64,000 nt of DNA from Adlercreutzia equolifaciens DSM 19450 (GTDB taxonomy: Bacteria > Actinomycetota > Coriobacteriia > Coriobacteriales > Eggerthellaceae). Of the stretch, positions 16,712-24,409 are shown in pieces; position 1 is the first letter of the stretch, and each line of letters begins with the position of its first letter. The stretch spans positions 1,674,001-1,738,000 of the forward strand of contig NC_022567.1 in NCBI RefSeq assembly GCF_000478885.1, written 5' to 3'. Below the pieces are notes generated by a model, which saw only the letters and a list, made by a program, of their open reading frames with translations, had not been told where the DNA came from and ran no database searches. Position numbers and translations under genes: made by a program.

Positions 16712-17626
16712 CTACACCTTCAGGTACCGCCTCATGGCGAAAGCGGAGCCGAGAAGGCCGATTACGAGACCGGCTACCACCAGCACGATGTAGATCATGA
16801 TGTAGGTGTTGCCCGAGACGTCCAGCGAGAGGAAGGACAGGGCGCTTTGCAGCTTCGGGATGCCGTACATGCGCAGCACCTGCAGGACGCCCACGGCCAG
16901 AAGCGAGCCGATAAGGGCGTGCAGGGCGCCCTCCATGAGGAAGGGCCCGCGGATGAACCCGTTGGACGCGCCCACCAGGCGCATGATGGCGATCTCCTTG
17001 CGCCGGGCCATGATGGCCAGGCGGATGGTGTTGTTGATGAACACGAGCGCGATGAACACGAGCAGCAGCACCAGGGCCACGCCCAAATAGCGCACGTACT
17101 TGGTCACCGAGAACAGGCGGTCCACCGTCTTCTGGCCGTACTTCAGCGAATCGGCCGGGTTGTCGGGCTCGTCGCAGATGGAGCGGAACGTCTCGTCGGC
17201 CTCGATGGCGGCGGCGATCTCGTCGACCTTCTGCGGGTCGGCGAGGCTCACGTCGATGGAGGCGGGCAGCGGGTTCGTTCCGTCCAGCTGCTCGATGATC
17301 TCGGGGTTGGTGGTCATGGAGTTGCTGAAGTTCTCCAGCGCCTGCTCCTTGGTGGTGAAGCCGACGCTTTCCACGCCGTCCATGCCCTGGATCATCGCGG
17401 TGACGGCGTCGATGGACTCCTGCGGCGCATCGTCGGCCACGTAGGCGGTGATGGAGACCTCGTCCTCGATGGAGGACACAAGGCGCTCCACAATGGTGCC
17501 GCCCACGAGGAACACGCCGATGATGAGCAGCGACAGGAAGATGGTGATGATGGAGCCGAGCGTCGTGGAGAGGTTGCGCGCGAAGCCCTGGAGCGACTCC
17601 TTGAAGAAGTAGAAGAGACTAGACAT
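16712..17626 (-). CDS. ftsX: Cell division ABC transporter permease-like protein FtsX
   Basis: A 304-aa membrane protein with one N-terminal transmembrane helix (about residues 20-42), an extracellular domain of about 130 residues, and three C-terminal helices, the standard FtsX topology. With FtsE it transmits ATP-dependent signals that switch on peptidoglycan hydrolases at the septum or sidewall. The conserved cytoplasmic loop RRKEIAIMRLVGASNGFIRGPF is readable near 215-240. It overlaps the ftsE stop by 8 nt (ATGTCTAG), giving coupled translation. No hydrolase gene sits next to it, although an S41 peptidase follows. Confidence 0.95.
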   Translation of the reverse strand: MSSLFYFFKESLQGFARNLSTTLGSIITIFLSLLIIGVFLVGGTIVERLVSSIEDEVSITAYVADDAPQESIDAVTAMIQGMDGVESVGFTTKEQALENFSNSMTTNPEIIEQLDGTNPLPASIDVSLADPQKVDEIAAAIEADETFRSICDEPDNPADSLKYGQKTVDRLFSVTKYVRYLGVALVLLLVFIALVFINNTIRLAIMARRKEIAIMRLVGASNGFIRGPFLMEGALHALIGSLLAVGVLQVLRMYGIPKLQSALSFLSLDVSGNTYIMIYIVLVVAGLVIGLLGSAFAMRRYLKV

Positions 17627-18509
17627 CGAAGCCGTACACCCCCCGGTCCTGGTCGCGGGTGAGATGCCCGCGGTCGAGCGCGATGACGCGACGGCGCATG
17701 TTGTCGACCATCTCGCGGTCGTGAGTGGCCACGAGCACCGTGGTGCCCGTGCGGTTGATGCGCTCGAGCAGATCCATAATGCCGCGGGAGGTCTGCGGAT
17801 CCAGATTTCCCGTGGGCTCGTCGCAGATGAGCAGAGGCGGCCGGTTCACGATGGCGCGCGCAATGGAGACGCGCTGCTGCTGGCCGCCGGAAAGCTGATC
17901 GGGATAGCTGTTCAGCTTGTCGGAGAGGCCCACGAGGCGCAGCACCTCGGGCACTTGCGTCTTGATGACGTGCCGGCTCTTGCCGATAACCTCCAGGGCG
18001 AAGGCGACGTTCTCGAAGACCGTCTTGTTCGGCAGGAGCTTGAAGTCCTGGAACACGCAGCCGATGTTGCGCCGCAGGTAGGGCACGCGCCAGTTGCGCA
18101 TGGTGGTCAGATCCTCGTCAGCCACGTAGATCTTGCCCGAGGTGGGCTTGATCTCGCGGGTGAGCAGGCGGATGAAGGTGGATTTGCCAGATCCGGAGTG
18201 GCCCACGAGGAAGATGAACTCGCCGGCGAAGATCTGCAGGGTCACATCGCTTAAGGCGGGCTTCTTCGGCTGGGCCGGGTAGGTCTTGGTCACATGGTCG
18301 AAGGTGATGACCGGCGCGCCCATGGGGGCGGCCATCTCGTCCACTTCGAGCATGGGCAAAGCCTGGGACAGCTGGGAGGTCATCGACGCCTTCTGGGCGT
18401 GGCCGGGCTGGGGCGCCGCCGCGCGGGCGCGCGGGTTGTTGCCCTGGGCCGGCGCGCCGGCGTGACGGCCGGCATGACCAGGAATTCCCTGGTTCCGTTC
18501 GTTCGTCAC
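17619..18509 (-). CDS. ftsE: Cell division ATP-binding protein FtsE, with N-terminal extension
   Basis: A 296-aa ABC ATPase partner of FtsX. Walker A is GHSGSGKST, the signature is LSGGQQQRVSIARA, and Walker B is PLLICDEPTGNLD, all canonical. The first ~65 residues before VITFDHVTKTY are a Gly/Ala/Pro/Gln-rich extension absent from E. coli FtsE (222 aa). The full-length start is GTG at 18509 with a weak GGAG. An internal ATG (MTSQLSQ, residue 43) has AGAAGG upstream and could be the real start, so the extension may be shorter than drawn. The ABC core is unambiguous. Confidence 0.92.
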   Translation of the reverse strand: MTNERNQGIPGHAGRHAGAPAQGNNPRARAAAPQPGHAQKASMTSQLSQALPMLEVDEMAAPMGAPVITFDHVTKTYPAQPKKPALSDVTLQIFAGEFIFLVGHSGSGKSTFIRLLTREIKPTSGKIYVADEDLTTMRNWRVPYLRRNIGCVFQDFKLLPNKTVFENVAFALEVIGKSRHVIKTQVPEVLRLVGLSDKLNSYPDQLSGGQQQRVSIARAIVNRPPLLICDEPTGNLDPQTSRGIMDLLERINRTGTTVLVATHDREMVDNMRRRVIALDRGHLTRDQDRGVYGFDV

Positions 18510-18552
18510 AGCTTGCTCCGTTCAGGTTGTTCGTTACTGAGACTGAAGTATT

Positions 18553-19530
18553 TTAGCAAAGGCCCGCGCGCTCACGAACCTTTTTCACAGCTTCAACAAT
18601 GGCCGTAGCGTCAATGTTGAAATAGTCGAGCAGTTCCTCGAACTCGCCGGACTTGCCGAAACGGTCGCGCACGGCCACGCATTCCACGCACACGGGGTCG
18701 GCGCCGGCCAGAAGCTCGCAGACCGCCGAGCCCAAGCCTCCGATGACGGAATGCTCCTCGGCCGTCACGACGCAACGGGTCTTCGCCACCGATTCGAGAA
18801 TGGTCGCCCCATCGAGCGGCTTCACCGAGAACGCGTCGATGACCTCGGCGGAGATGCCGTCGGCGGCCAGCGCGTCGGCGGCGGCGAGCGCCTCGCGGAT
18901 TTCCACGCCGTTGGCCACGATGGTGACATCGCTCCCCTCGCGCAGCACGTAGGCGCGCCCGATTTCCAGCTCCACCTCGTCGTCGTAGACGCAGGGCACG
19001 GCGGCGCGGCCCATGCGCACGTAGACGGGGCCCGGCGTGGCGGCAGCGAGGCGCAGGGCGGCGCGGGCGGCGGCGTAGTCGGCGGGCACGAGCACGCGCA
19101 TGCCGGGAAGGCCGCGCATGAGGGAGACGTCCTCGAGCATCTGGTGCGAGCCGCCGTCGGGGCCCACGGAGATGCCCGCATGGGTGGGGGCGATCTTCAC
19201 GTTCAGGTTCGAGTAGCACACGGTGTTGCGGATCTGGTCGTAGGCGCGCCCGGTGCCGAACACGGCGAAGGAGCCCGTGAACGCGATGTTGCCGGCCAGC
19301 GAGAGGCCCGCGGCCACGTCGATCATGTTCTGCTCGGCGATGCCGCAGTTGAACAGGCGCCCGGCGTATCCCGCGTCGGCGAGCTTCTTGGTGGTGGTCG
19401 AGCCGGTCAGGTCGGCGTCCACGGCCACGACGGGCACGCCCTCGGCGGCGAGCTCCGCGAGCGTGGCGCCGTACGCGGCACGCGTGGCCTTCTTCTGGGC
19501 AGCGGTCTCGGTGTTTGCGAGTTTCACCAT
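18553..19530 (-). CDS. Transketolase, C-terminal subunit
   Basis: A 325-aa protein with the pyrimidine-binding and C-terminal domains of transketolase. It contains FNCGIAEQNMIDVAAGLSL (with the catalytic Glu) and the GPDGGSHQMLEDVSLMRGLP region. With the N-terminal subunit upstream it should form the ThDP-dependent enzyme that moves two-carbon ketol groups in the pentose phosphate pathway. The ATG at 19530 has AGGAGG 6 nt upstream; the 17-codon extension is not needed. It begins 10 nt after the partner's stop, so the pair is translated together. Confidence 0.94.
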   Translation of the reverse strand: MVKLANTETAAQKKATRAAYGATLAELAAEGVPVVAVDADLTGSTTTKKLADAGYAGRLFNCGIAEQNMIDVAAGLSLAGNIAFTGSFAVFGTGRAYDQIRNTVCYSNLNVKIAPTHAGISVGPDGGSHQMLEDVSLMRGLPGMRVLVPADYAAARAALRLAAATPGPVYVRMGRAAVPCVYDDEVELEIGRAYVLREGSDVTIVANGVEIREALAAADALAADGISAEVIDAFSVKPLDGATILESVAKTRCVVTAEEHSVIGGLGSAVCELLAGADPVCVECVAVRDRFGKSGEFEELLDYFNIDATAIVEAVKKVRERAGLC

Positions 19531-19540
19531 GACGGGCCTC

Positions 19541-20374
19541 CTATTCCGCGTCGGCGGACAGCTCCGCCAGAGCCTTCTCAAGTTCCTCGGGCTTCGGCGC
19601 CTTGCCGTGCCAGCCGGCCTGGTTCTCCATGAAGGAGACGCCCTTGCCCTTCACCGTGCGCGCGATCACGCACACCGGACGGGCCGTATCAGCCGCCTCG
19701 GCCTTGATGCGGCCGAAAAGCTCGACGAGCGCGGGGATGTCGTGCCCGCAGACGCGCTGCACGTCCCAGCCGAAGGCGGCGAACTTCTCGCCCAAATCCC
19801 CCGGATCGCACACGTCGTGGATGCAGCCGTCGATCTGCAGCTCGTTGTTGTCGATGATGGCCACGAGGCGCCCGAGCTTCTGATGGGCGGCGAACATGGC
19901 CGCCTCCCACACCTGGCCCTCCTCGCACTCGCCGTCGCCGAGCACCGTGAAGACGAGGCCGTCCTCGCCGGTCAGGCGCAGCCCCGCCGCCAGGCCCGCG
20001 GCCACGGAAAGTCCCTGGCCGAGCGAGCCGGTGGACACCTCCACGCCGGGCAGCAGGTTGGAATCGGGATGCCCCTGCAGGCGCGTGCCGAGCTTGCGCA
20101 GGGTGTGCAGCTCGTCGGTCGGGAAGAAGCCGGCGTGGGCCAGCGTCGCGTAGAGCGCCGGCGCCGCATGCCCCTTGGCCAGGATGAACCGGTCGCGGCC
20201 GGGCTTGTGCGGGTCGGCCGGGTTGTAGTCCATGACGCCGCCGAAGTACAGCGCCGTGAGGATATCGGTGCAGGAGAGCGACCCGCCCGGGTGCCCGCTG
20301 CCCGCTTCCGTGATCATGGTCAGAATATCCTTGCGAATGTCGGTGGCCTTCGCCTGCAAGGCGGCAGTATCCAT
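19541..20374 (-). CDS. Transketolase, N-terminal (ThDP-binding) subunit
   Basis: A 277-aa protein carrying the ThDP-diphosphate-binding half of transketolase: the N-terminal SGHPGGSLS, and GDGECEEGQVWEAAMFA leading to the IDNNELQIDG metal-binding element. Splitting transketolase into two adjacent genes is known from archaea and several Gram-positive lineages, so this is an established variant and not a broken gene. The ATG at 20374 follows AAGGGAAG; the 29 upstream in-frame residues lack a site. Both subunits keep the residues needed for cofactor binding. Confidence 0.94.
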   Translation of the reverse strand: MDTAALQAKATDIRKDILTMITEAGSGHPGGSLSCTDILTALYFGGVMDYNPADPHKPGRDRFILAKGHAAPALYATLAHAGFFPTDELHTLRKLGTRLQGHPDSNLLPGVEVSTGSLGQGLSVAAGLAAGLRLTGEDGLVFTVLGDGECEEGQVWEAAMFAAHQKLGRLVAIIDNNELQIDGCIHDVCDPGDLGEKFAAFGWDVQRVCGHDIPALVELFGRIKAEAADTARPVCVIARTVKGKGVSFMENQAGWHGKAPKPEELEKALAELSADAE

Positions 20375-20546
20375 AAGCTTCCCTTTCCCGTCCGGCTTTC
20401 GACTGCCGCTATTGTAGCGCAAGCCAACGGGCCGTACCTCTGTCTGCCGCTTCTCGCACATTTTCCCCGCCGAGCGCGCAAGAATGGTTCACCTGTCAAG
20501 AACACAGCTTGCTTGTCAAAGACAGAGGCACTCCAGAGAGATGCTC

Positions 20547-22655
20547 CTACCAGTATTGGGCGCGACGACGGAACGCCCACAGCACTAAAAGCAGTACAAA
20601 CAAAGCGAAAGAGTCGCAGAGCATCAGAGGAATCGCTCCCTGCACGACGAAATCCCCCGTTTGGGCCAACTTTTCATCACTCATGGCGCGTGCACTTCCT
20701 TTTGCCAAGCCATCGTCACTCGAGCTTGAGTCGCCTGTCCCCGAAGACGTTCCGGCGTTTTCTGGATTCCCGCCATCGACCTTGGCGTCATCGTCCCCGC
20801 TTCCGGAATCCCCCGGCTTCGATCCCGTATTCCCGTCAGACCCATTATCAGGATTGTCGGCGCCGCTTGGCGGGTTGTTGCCGGAGCTGCCAGGATTGTC
20901 GGGGTCATCGGGATCTTTCGGATTGTCGGGACTCTCCGGATCATCGGGATCATCCGGGTTATCGGGGTTGTCGGGATCATCCGGGTTGTCGGGGTTGTCA
21001 GGATCATCCGGATTGTCGGGGTTGTCGGGATCATCCGGATTGTCGGTAGTCGCAGCCAGCACCGTTAGATCGCACTGAGCCTTAACGCCCCCGACCTCAG
21101 CCGTAATGATGGCCCGCCCCGCATCATGCACGGTCACCTGACCATCGGAGTCAACTACGGCAACCGACGGATCCGACGAACTCCAAACGACTTTCTCCTC
21201 CGCCCACACTGCCGGCGTTACCGTTGCCTCAAGTCTAAAACGAGATGCGCCGACCGACAGCGTTTTAGTTGTCTCACTGAGCCGAATCTGCAAAGGATCC
21301 GCTGTAGTGACATAGGTTCCTGCGACACACAGTGGAATCGTGCTGGGAGAAAAGGCCTCCCCCGCCGCGTTGTACCACGTCTTATCGGGAAGCTGGCTCT
21401 GTACCGTGCACCTCTCCCCCACTCTCACCAAATTAAGCGAAGAACAATCATCGAACATTCCCGCCATCTTGGTATTAGGAATGCGGGTACTGTTGAAAGA
21501 AGACAGGTCAAGCGAGGCAAGTTTTGGACAGTTTGAGAACATGCTGGACATGTTGGCGACGCTCGACGTGTCGAGTCCCGACACGTCGAGGGAGGCGAGC
21601 GAGGAGCAGCCGGAGAACATTGAGGACATGTTGGCGACGCTCGACGTGTCGAGTCCCGACACGTCGAGGGAGGCGAGCGAGGAGCAGCCGGAGAACATTG
21701 AGGACATGTTGGCGACGCTCGACGTGTCGAGTCCCGACACGTCGAGGGAGGCGAGCGAGGAGCAGCCGGAGAACATTCCTGACATGTAGGTGACGCTCGA
21801 CGTGTCGAGCCCCGAGACGTCGAGGGAGGCGAGCGAGGAGCAGCCGGAGAACATTCCTGACATGTAGGTGACGCTCGACGTGTCGAGCCCCGAGACGTCG
21901 AGGGAGGCGAGCGAGGAGCAGTAGGAGAACATGTCGGACATGTAGGTGACGCTCGACGTGTCGAGCCCCGAGACGTCGAGGGAGGCGAGCGAGCGGCAGC
22001 TGCTGAACATGCCGGACATGTCGGTGACGCTCGACGTGTCGAGCCCCGAGACGTCGAGGGAGGCGAGCGAGGAGCAGTAGGAGAACATGTCGGACATGTA
22101 GGTGACGCTCGACGTGTCGAGCCCCGAGACGTCGAGGGAGGCGAGCGAGGAGCAGTTGCGGAACATGCCGGACGTGTCGGTGACGCTCGACGTGTCGAGC
22201 CCCGAGACGTCGAGGGAGGCAAGCGAGAAGCAGTTGGAGAACATGCGGCGCACACTAGAGCCGCAAACTACGGTTCCCTCAACGGTAAAACTGAGGGGAT
22301 CTGAATCAATCCACGGCCATTTAACATCACCGTACGGGTCCATCTCCAACTCGCTCGCAGAAGGCAAGTATCCTATGGACAAACCGTCCGCAGGACGCAA
22401 CACGAAGTCGCTACCGTTCTCCGTTCCCCATTCGCAAGATCCAATCTCTTCCCAACCATCAGAGGCTCTCGCGGCATTTCCCACTTGAGACTCCGCCGAC
22501 GTCTCCTCTATCGCAAACGACCTCTCTGTTTTTTCGAACCCCTCACCAGGTCCACTTTCGAGGCGCTCTTCTTCGGCCCAAGCTGCAGGCACAAGAGCAC
22601 CCGCAAGCAAAATGGAAAGACCAAGCGACAAAAACATTTTCATCATACGCCTCAT
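20547..22655 (-). CDS. BspA-like (DUF285) leucine-rich-repeat surface protein with LAQTG sorting signal
   Basis: A 702-aa secreted protein. The signal peptide MKMFLSLGLSILLAGALVPAAWA ends near residue 28 (AWA cleavage). Nine near-identical 26-residue BspA/DUF285 repeats (LASLDVSGLDTSSV...MFSGC) and one degenerate repeat follow. After them come a bacterial Ig-like (Big_2) domain with VTVHDAGRAIITAEVGG, a low-complexity Asp-Pro-Asn spacer of about 70 residues, and a C-terminal LAQTG, hydrophobic helix and RRR. LAxTG is the class E sortase signal used by many actinobacteria, so covalent wall anchoring is likely. BspA proteins mediate adhesion to host matrix or other microbes. The ATG overlaps the stop of the upstream gene (ATGA). 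Confidence 0.9.
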   Translation of the reverse strand: MRRMMKMFLSLGLSILLAGALVPAAWAEEERLESGPGEGFEKTERSFAIEETSAESQVGNAARASDGWEEIGSCEWGTENGSDFVLRPADGLSIGYLPSASELEMDPYGDVKWPWIDSDPLSFTVEGTVVCGSSVRRMFSNCFSLASLDVSGLDTSSVTDTSGMFRNCSSLASLDVSGLDTSSVTYMSDMFSYCSSLASLDVSGLDTSSVTDMSGMFSSCRSLASLDVSGLDTSSVTYMSDMFSYCSSLASLDVSGLDTSSVTYMSGMFSGCSSLASLDVSGLDTSSVTYMSGMFSGCSSLASLDVSGLDTSSVANMSSMFSGCSSLASLDVSGLDTSSVANMSSMFSGCSSLASLDVSGLDTSSVANMSSMFSNCPKLASLDLSSFNSTRIPNTKMAGMFDDCSSLNLVRVGERCTVQSQLPDKTWYNAAGEAFSPSTIPLCVAGTYVTTADPLQIRLSETTKTLSVGASRFRLEATVTPAVWAEEKVVWSSSDPSVAVVDSDGQVTVHDAGRAIITAEVGGVKAQCDLTVLAATTDNPDDPDNPDNPDDPDNPDNPDDPDNPDNPDDPDDPESPDNPKDPDDPDNPGSSGNNPPSGADNPDNGSDGNTGSKPGDSGSGDDDAKVDGGNPENAGTSSGTGDSSSSDDGLAKGSARAMSDEKLAQTGDFVVQGAIPLMLCDSFALFVLLLVLWAFRRRAQYW
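21537..22247. repeat. Nine-unit 78-bp coding repeat in the BspA-like gene
   Basis: Each unit encodes one 26-residue DUF285 repeat, and neighbouring units are nearly identical at the DNA level. The three units nearest the C-terminal end (encoded at 21540-21780) share the codon variants for SVANMSSMF, which shows recent unit duplication. The array should change length by recombination or slippage. Confidence 0.88.
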
Positions 22656-23326
22656 TTCGCATCCCCCGCCCAGCGTACATCGGCGTTCCACTCTGACCAA
22701 TTCTCAAGGTCGTAGCGCAACCCCGAAACCTCCTGGTTGGCTTCAATCTCTTCCTGCGCCTCTTCGTATTCTTGCCTACTGAGCCTCGTCCATTTCATCT
22801 CTCGAAACCTTCCGCCCAGCTTTTCGAGGACTATGCTATCGAGGGGACAGTCGCACTCATCGGCCGAGATGATAGGCAGCCTTTCCAGATACTTGTCGCT
22901 TGCACCGAACAGCTGAAGCATCACCAGATACTTCAGGGTCATATTCACGAGCTTCTGGACAGAGCCGAACAGCTGCCCCTCATCGAGAACGACCTTCTGA
23001 CCATTCCGCTCGACCCCAAGCAGAAGCTGATCGATAAGACTACGAGAGCCGAGAGGCTCCCCCTCAGGCCATTGGACAAGTATTTCGTAAAGGCGCGCGG
23101 CAATGACGTTAGGTTCCCTTTTCGCCGGAGACACCCAAGGCTCGTTCCCGTAGTTGCTGTACGGGACAACATGTTGTCGGGCCAGCACAACATCACGATG
23201 TGCGCGCCATACCGCATCCCATACCAAGTTGCTTGCCTTGAGGCCCTCTGGCAACTTGTTCTTCGCGCGCGGCAACGCCCCCTGCACAAGGAACTTCTCG
23301 AAATCGCTTTTCTCAATGGCCGACAT
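22652..23326 (-). CDS. Hypothetical protein translationally coupled to the BspA-like gene
   Basis: A 224-aa protein that I do not recognise. It has no signal peptide or membrane segment and many charged and aromatic residues; the middle (about 85-165) is Leu-rich and helical, and the C-terminus is acidic (YEEAQEEIEANQEVS). Its TGA overlaps the ATG of the surface-protein gene by 4 nt, so the two are expressed as one unit, and cytosolic control or assembly of the surface protein is one possibility. The ATG follows AAAGGAGG by 11 nt, slightly long. Upstream lie a 10-C homopolymer and an 11-base match to the dispersed TTGGAAAATGTGC repeat. Confidence 0.75.
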   Translation of the reverse strand: MSAIEKSDFEKFLVQGALPRAKNKLPEGLKASNLVWDAVWRAHRDVVLARQHVVPYSNYGNEPWVSPAKREPNVIAARLYEILVQWPEGEPLGSRSLIDQLLLGVERNGQKVVLDEGQLFGSVQKLVNMTLKYLVMLQLFGASDKYLERLPIISADECDCPLDSIVLEKLGGRFREMKWTRLSRQEYEEAQEEIEANQEVSGLRYDLENWSEWNADVRWAGDAK

Positions 23327-23481
23327 ACTTGCCTACGCCTCCTTTCGACGGAGGACGGTGCAGTTCAAGCCAGAAACGCAAGTCTTAGCGCAGGCCTCGT
23401 TTATTCGGTTGTAGTTGGAAAATGTCGAAAGCAGAAAGCCCGCTTCATTAGTTGCTTTTAGCGCAGCCGCATAGAGGAGAA

Positions 23482-23491
23482 CCCCCCCCCC
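23482..23491. repeat. Poly-C(10) tract upstream of the surface-protein operon
   Basis: Ten consecutive C residues (G on the coding strand), 156 nt upstream of the hypothetical/BspA operon start. Homopolymers of this length are slippage-prone. No gene is visible in 23492-23709 apart from the remnant described next. Confidence 0.7.
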
Positions 23492-23709
23492 AGCAGCTTA
23501 CAACTATGTAACAGATTCAACATAGTCTCAGAATACCACAATCCGCTCAGCTGAAAAGGCAAAATGTCGACTACTGCGCAAGCAAGATCGATTTGGAGTT
23601 GGCGGTTGATTCGCGAGCCGCCAGGGGTGATGCCCGACGACGAAAGAACCTATCTTCTAGTCTTCTCATAGGCCATTAGTATCTTATCCTATTGTGACGT
23701 CCATTTATC

Positions 23710-23844
23710 TTACCTCTTGCTTGCAAGCGTCTTCGATTCAATAGCAAGCCAGTAGGCAGCCTTACCGTCGATCACAGAAAAGCTCGTCAAAAGCCCTGCG
23801 CCTCTGAAACCCCAAAGCATCTGGTCGACGTCATCGATAGACAC
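23710..23844 (-). CDS. Possible 44-aa ORF or gene remnant after the toxin gene
   Basis: A GTG at 23844 overlaps the toxin stop by 14 nt and opens a 44-codon frame ending in TAA. The reading MSIDDVDQMLWGFRGAGL, then a segment ending AYWLAIESKTLASKR, has a normal protein-like composition. No good ribosome-binding site is present (GAGG is about 15 nt away). It may be a third small gene of the toxin operon or the tail of a decayed gene. I do not recognise it. Confidence 0.25.
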   Translation of the reverse strand: MSIDDVDQMLWGFRGAGLLTSFSVIDGKAAYWLAIESKTLASKR

Positions 23845-24094
23845 GGCTGCGATGGGCTACCTCAACAACAAGAACCAAAAGCTCCCCGTCGCGGATATCG
23901 CAGATGACGCGGTAATCGCCCACGCGATAGCGCCAAAGCCCCGATAGCGGCCCTGTGAGACCCTTCCCCTGAGAGCGCGGGTCGTCAAGGCAGGCCACCT
24001 CGTCCAGTGCATCGAAAATGCGATTGGCAATCTGCTTGTCGAGCTTTTTCAGACCCTTGACGGCACGAGGCAAGTACTCGACGCTATAGGCCAC
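23831..24094 (-). CDS. RelE/ParE-superfamily toxin
   Basis: An 87-aa protein starting AYSVEYLPRAVKGLKKLDKQ and containing DDPRSQGKGLTGPLSGLWRYRVGDYRVICDI, the RelE/ParE core with its basic patch and the C-terminal R-S-R-x-Y-R. RelE members cut mRNA on the ribosome and ParE members poison gyrase; this sequence (GLWRYRVGDYRVI) fits RelE better, but the target is inferred. The start is GTG at 24094 with GAGGG upstream, overlapping the antitoxin stop by 11 nt, the usual antitoxin-toxin coupling. Confidence 0.88.
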   Translation of the reverse strand: MAYSVEYLPRAVKGLKKLDKQIANRIFDALDEVACLDDPRSQGKGLTGPLSGLWRYRVGDYRVICDIRDGELLVLVVEVAHRSRVYR

Positions 24095-24311
24095 AAGCAG
24101 CCCTCGCCTCATCGGCGGTGAGCGCCTCCAGCCGACCGGCGCGGTACTCTTCCAAATCGTGAAGAACTCCGTAGACCTCCTCGAGCTCATCGATAGAGTC
24201 CTCGAGGGCCTTGTTCACATAAAAGGATCGCGATCGCCCCGTAGCGCGCGCCAAGGCCGCATAGCGATCCTGGATTTCCTGAGAGGGGCGAACCGTCATT
24301 GTCGCCGTCAT
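24084..24311 (-). CDS. Ribbon-helix-helix antitoxin of the RelE-type module
   Basis: A 75-aa protein with an N-terminal ribbon-helix-helix DNA-binding fold (TMTVRPSQEIQDRYAALARATGRSRSFYVNKAL) and an acidic helical tail that would wrap the toxin (DSIDELEEVYGVLHDLEEY). The ATG at 24311 has AAGGAGG 6 nt upstream. The longer in-frame reading starting at 24431 runs through the promoter and operator repeats and is rejected. It precedes the toxin and should repress its own promoter at the triple repeat upstream. Confidence 0.88.
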   Translation of the reverse strand: MTATMTVRPSQEIQDRYAALARATGRSRSFYVNKALEDSIDELEEVYGVLHDLEEYRAGRLEALTADEARAACGL

Positions 24312-24338
24312 GCCCGGCCTCCTTGTCGCGCCAAAACC

Positions 24339-24374
24339 ATTGTGTTCATTGTGTTCATTGTGTTCAGTATAACA
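24339..24374 (-). promoter_or_regulatory. Toxin-antitoxin promoter with triple 9-bp operator repeat
   Basis: Three perfect tandem ATTGTGTTC units occupy 24339-24365. Just upstream on the minus strand is TATACT (24369-24374), a good -10 element. The repeats would therefore cover the transcription start, an arrangement expected for cooperative binding of ribbon-helix-helix dimers. No convincing -35 hexamer is visible. Confidence 0.6.
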
Positions 24375-24409
24375 CATGACAAACGGAGGCCGTACCGCAG
24401 ACCAAAGCG

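Noticed and set aside
18000..20400. Broken transketolase (frameshift)
   Set aside because: Both halves have their own start, ribosome-binding site and intact motifs; two-gene transketolases are an established arrangement.
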